Of a stretch of DNA of 64,000 nucleotides, positions 62,851-64,000 are shown piece by piece. The notes beneath the pieces were generated by a model that was not told where the DNA came from, made no database searches, and was given only the letters and a program-made list of their open reading frames with translations. Position 1 is the stretch's first letter. Each line of letters opens with the position of its first letter. The stretch is from assembly GCA_035236585.1 (NCBI GenBank), contig CP141127.1, positions 63,779,495-63,843,494 of the forward strand. The letters run 5' to 3'. The stretch is from Warburgia ugandensis. Taxonomy: Eukaryota > Streptophyta > Magnoliopsida > Canellales > Canellaceae. The position numbers and the translations under genes are program-made.

Positions 62851-64000
62851 GCAATCAATGTTTTTAGCACGTGTGCATACATATTTTAATGAGATAGCAT
62901 GATGATATGCATAATATGAGTACTCATGATTATTATATGGTCACCTGTATGTTTGGGGATCCCCATTGATGATTTACTCATTGTTTTAATGGATTTGAAG
63001 TTATTTTAAACTCATATTATTATTCAACATTGTTATTTGTATATGATGCCCTTGATATGCATGTGAATTTAGAAATTTTGATTTTTCATTATTGGATTCA
63101 TTCATGATATTGAAATAAATCACTTTTTGAGAAATTAATTATGAAAATTATTAATTAGGCTTCAATGCATCTTATTCTACCTGCACAAGCATATCTTGAT
63201 GAGTTATTGTAAATGTTTACAATATCTCAAGTCCAGAGACATGAATAGAGGAGATCATACGATGAGTAGATTAGTGATTCAATTACATTATGACAGTATG
63301 TTTGTAATTGAATTATTGGACATCATTACAATAACAATAATTGGATTGTATTCATATATTCAATATATTTGGACAATGATTGCAATGATAAAGGGACTGT
63401 GACAATTGACTGGATGAATCCTAGCTAAGTAAATTTATTTTAAAAATGGTTTACTTGAAAACAAAATTATTTCTCAGGTTTTAGAATTTATAATTAAATT
63501 AACTTAGAACTAAAAGAGTGAAATGACACTTGGGGTTTTGAAATGAATTTCAAGGAAAATGATTTTTGCTATTTGATTTCTAACTCCTTTTTCGAACATA
63601 GGGCCCCACCTTTTGAAAAGAATTAAAAAAAAGTATTTTAAAAACCTGGGTAGTCACAGTTAGGCCTCCAAACCAAGTTAATGAAGAGCTTGAACATACC
63701 GAAAAATTAGAAGAAGATCTTGTTTTTTTACCTTTCTTTGTTGTTGGGTTTTTATTTCATGTGTACGTGGCTGAATGGGAGCACAAGGGATATAAAGTTG
63801 GAGCTATAATTAGCTATTAAATGTTTTATACCTATAATGATGGAATTATGTGATTTTATATATGTGGTTTGATGGTAAATGACCCATGTAAGGTAGCAAT
63901 GTAAGTGAAGGAATGATTTGTGCAATGAAATGAGCAATTTGTCAATGACCTGTTCGATGAAGTAATTTGTATAAACATGGGTACATGACTTACATAATCA
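62851..64000. other. AT-rich non-coding, nothing recognised
   Basis: Short ORFs only. No motif assigned up to the window edge. Confidence 0.3.

Overview
The window looks like a stretch of plant nuclear heterochromatin. It is AT-rich and almost free of intact genes. It is filled with degraded, nested transposable elements of typically plant kinds: Ty1/copia and Ty3/gypsy LTR elements with initiator-Met or Asp-type primer sites, an RTE non-LTR element, a plant Au-type SINE, a plant mobile domain (PMD) fragment, and long GA/CT, CA, TA and ATC microsatellites. I cannot name the species. No intact host gene, rRNA or tRNA gene is visible.

Layout. (1) 1-2388, minus strand: the 5' end of a copia element (gag, primer site, 267-bp LTR) sits inside the 3' LTR of an internally deleted Ty3/gypsy element. 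(2) 2417-11234, plus strand: a second copia element with both LTRs. An RTE retroposon (about 5611-9240) is inserted between its integrase and reverse transcriptase regions. (3) 11235-14672: two diverged arms in inverted orientation flank about 3 kb of LTR-like non-coding DNA. The left arm was split by the copia element and cut off by the gypsy element. (4) 15395-16163, minus strand: a CpG-bearing, non-repetitive stretch with two or three short ORFs. It is the only place that looks like the 5' end of a host gene. (5) 16815-25133: two copies of a long LTR (about 2.5 kb, family L) with LINE debris between them. (6) 25134-32420: microsatellites, one full-length Au SINE, a worn 30-35-bp minisatellite and a PMD pseudogene. 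(7) 32870-37160: an LTR tail, a truncated second Au SINE and a 5'-truncated RTE copy with a clean 12-bp target-site duplication. (8) 37790-48540: a Ty3/gypsy gag remnant, then a third family-L LTR followed by an Asp-type primer site and a complete but dead Athila-like gag-protease-RT-RNase H-integrase array. (9) 48541-64000: gypsy non-coding DNA, a 2-kb LTR at 51270-53265 with an inverted relative at about 60880-62850, and a deleted family-L element at 55060-59924.

All polyproteins carry several stops and frameshifts, and several catalytic motifs are lost: the copia integrase Glu, the Athila RT Asp-Asp and the second RTE's FADD. The genes therefore do not work together now. What can be read is insertion order: inverted-repeat arm first, then gypsy and copia insertions into it, then RTE into copia, and another copia into the gypsy LTR. 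The most useful observations are the reconstructed inverted-repeat pair, the hairpin-forming repeats in the RTE leader, the RTE copy with intact target duplication, the two Au SINEs, the GA microsatellite read in frame inside an Athila gag, and the possible host first exon at 15.4-16.2 kb.
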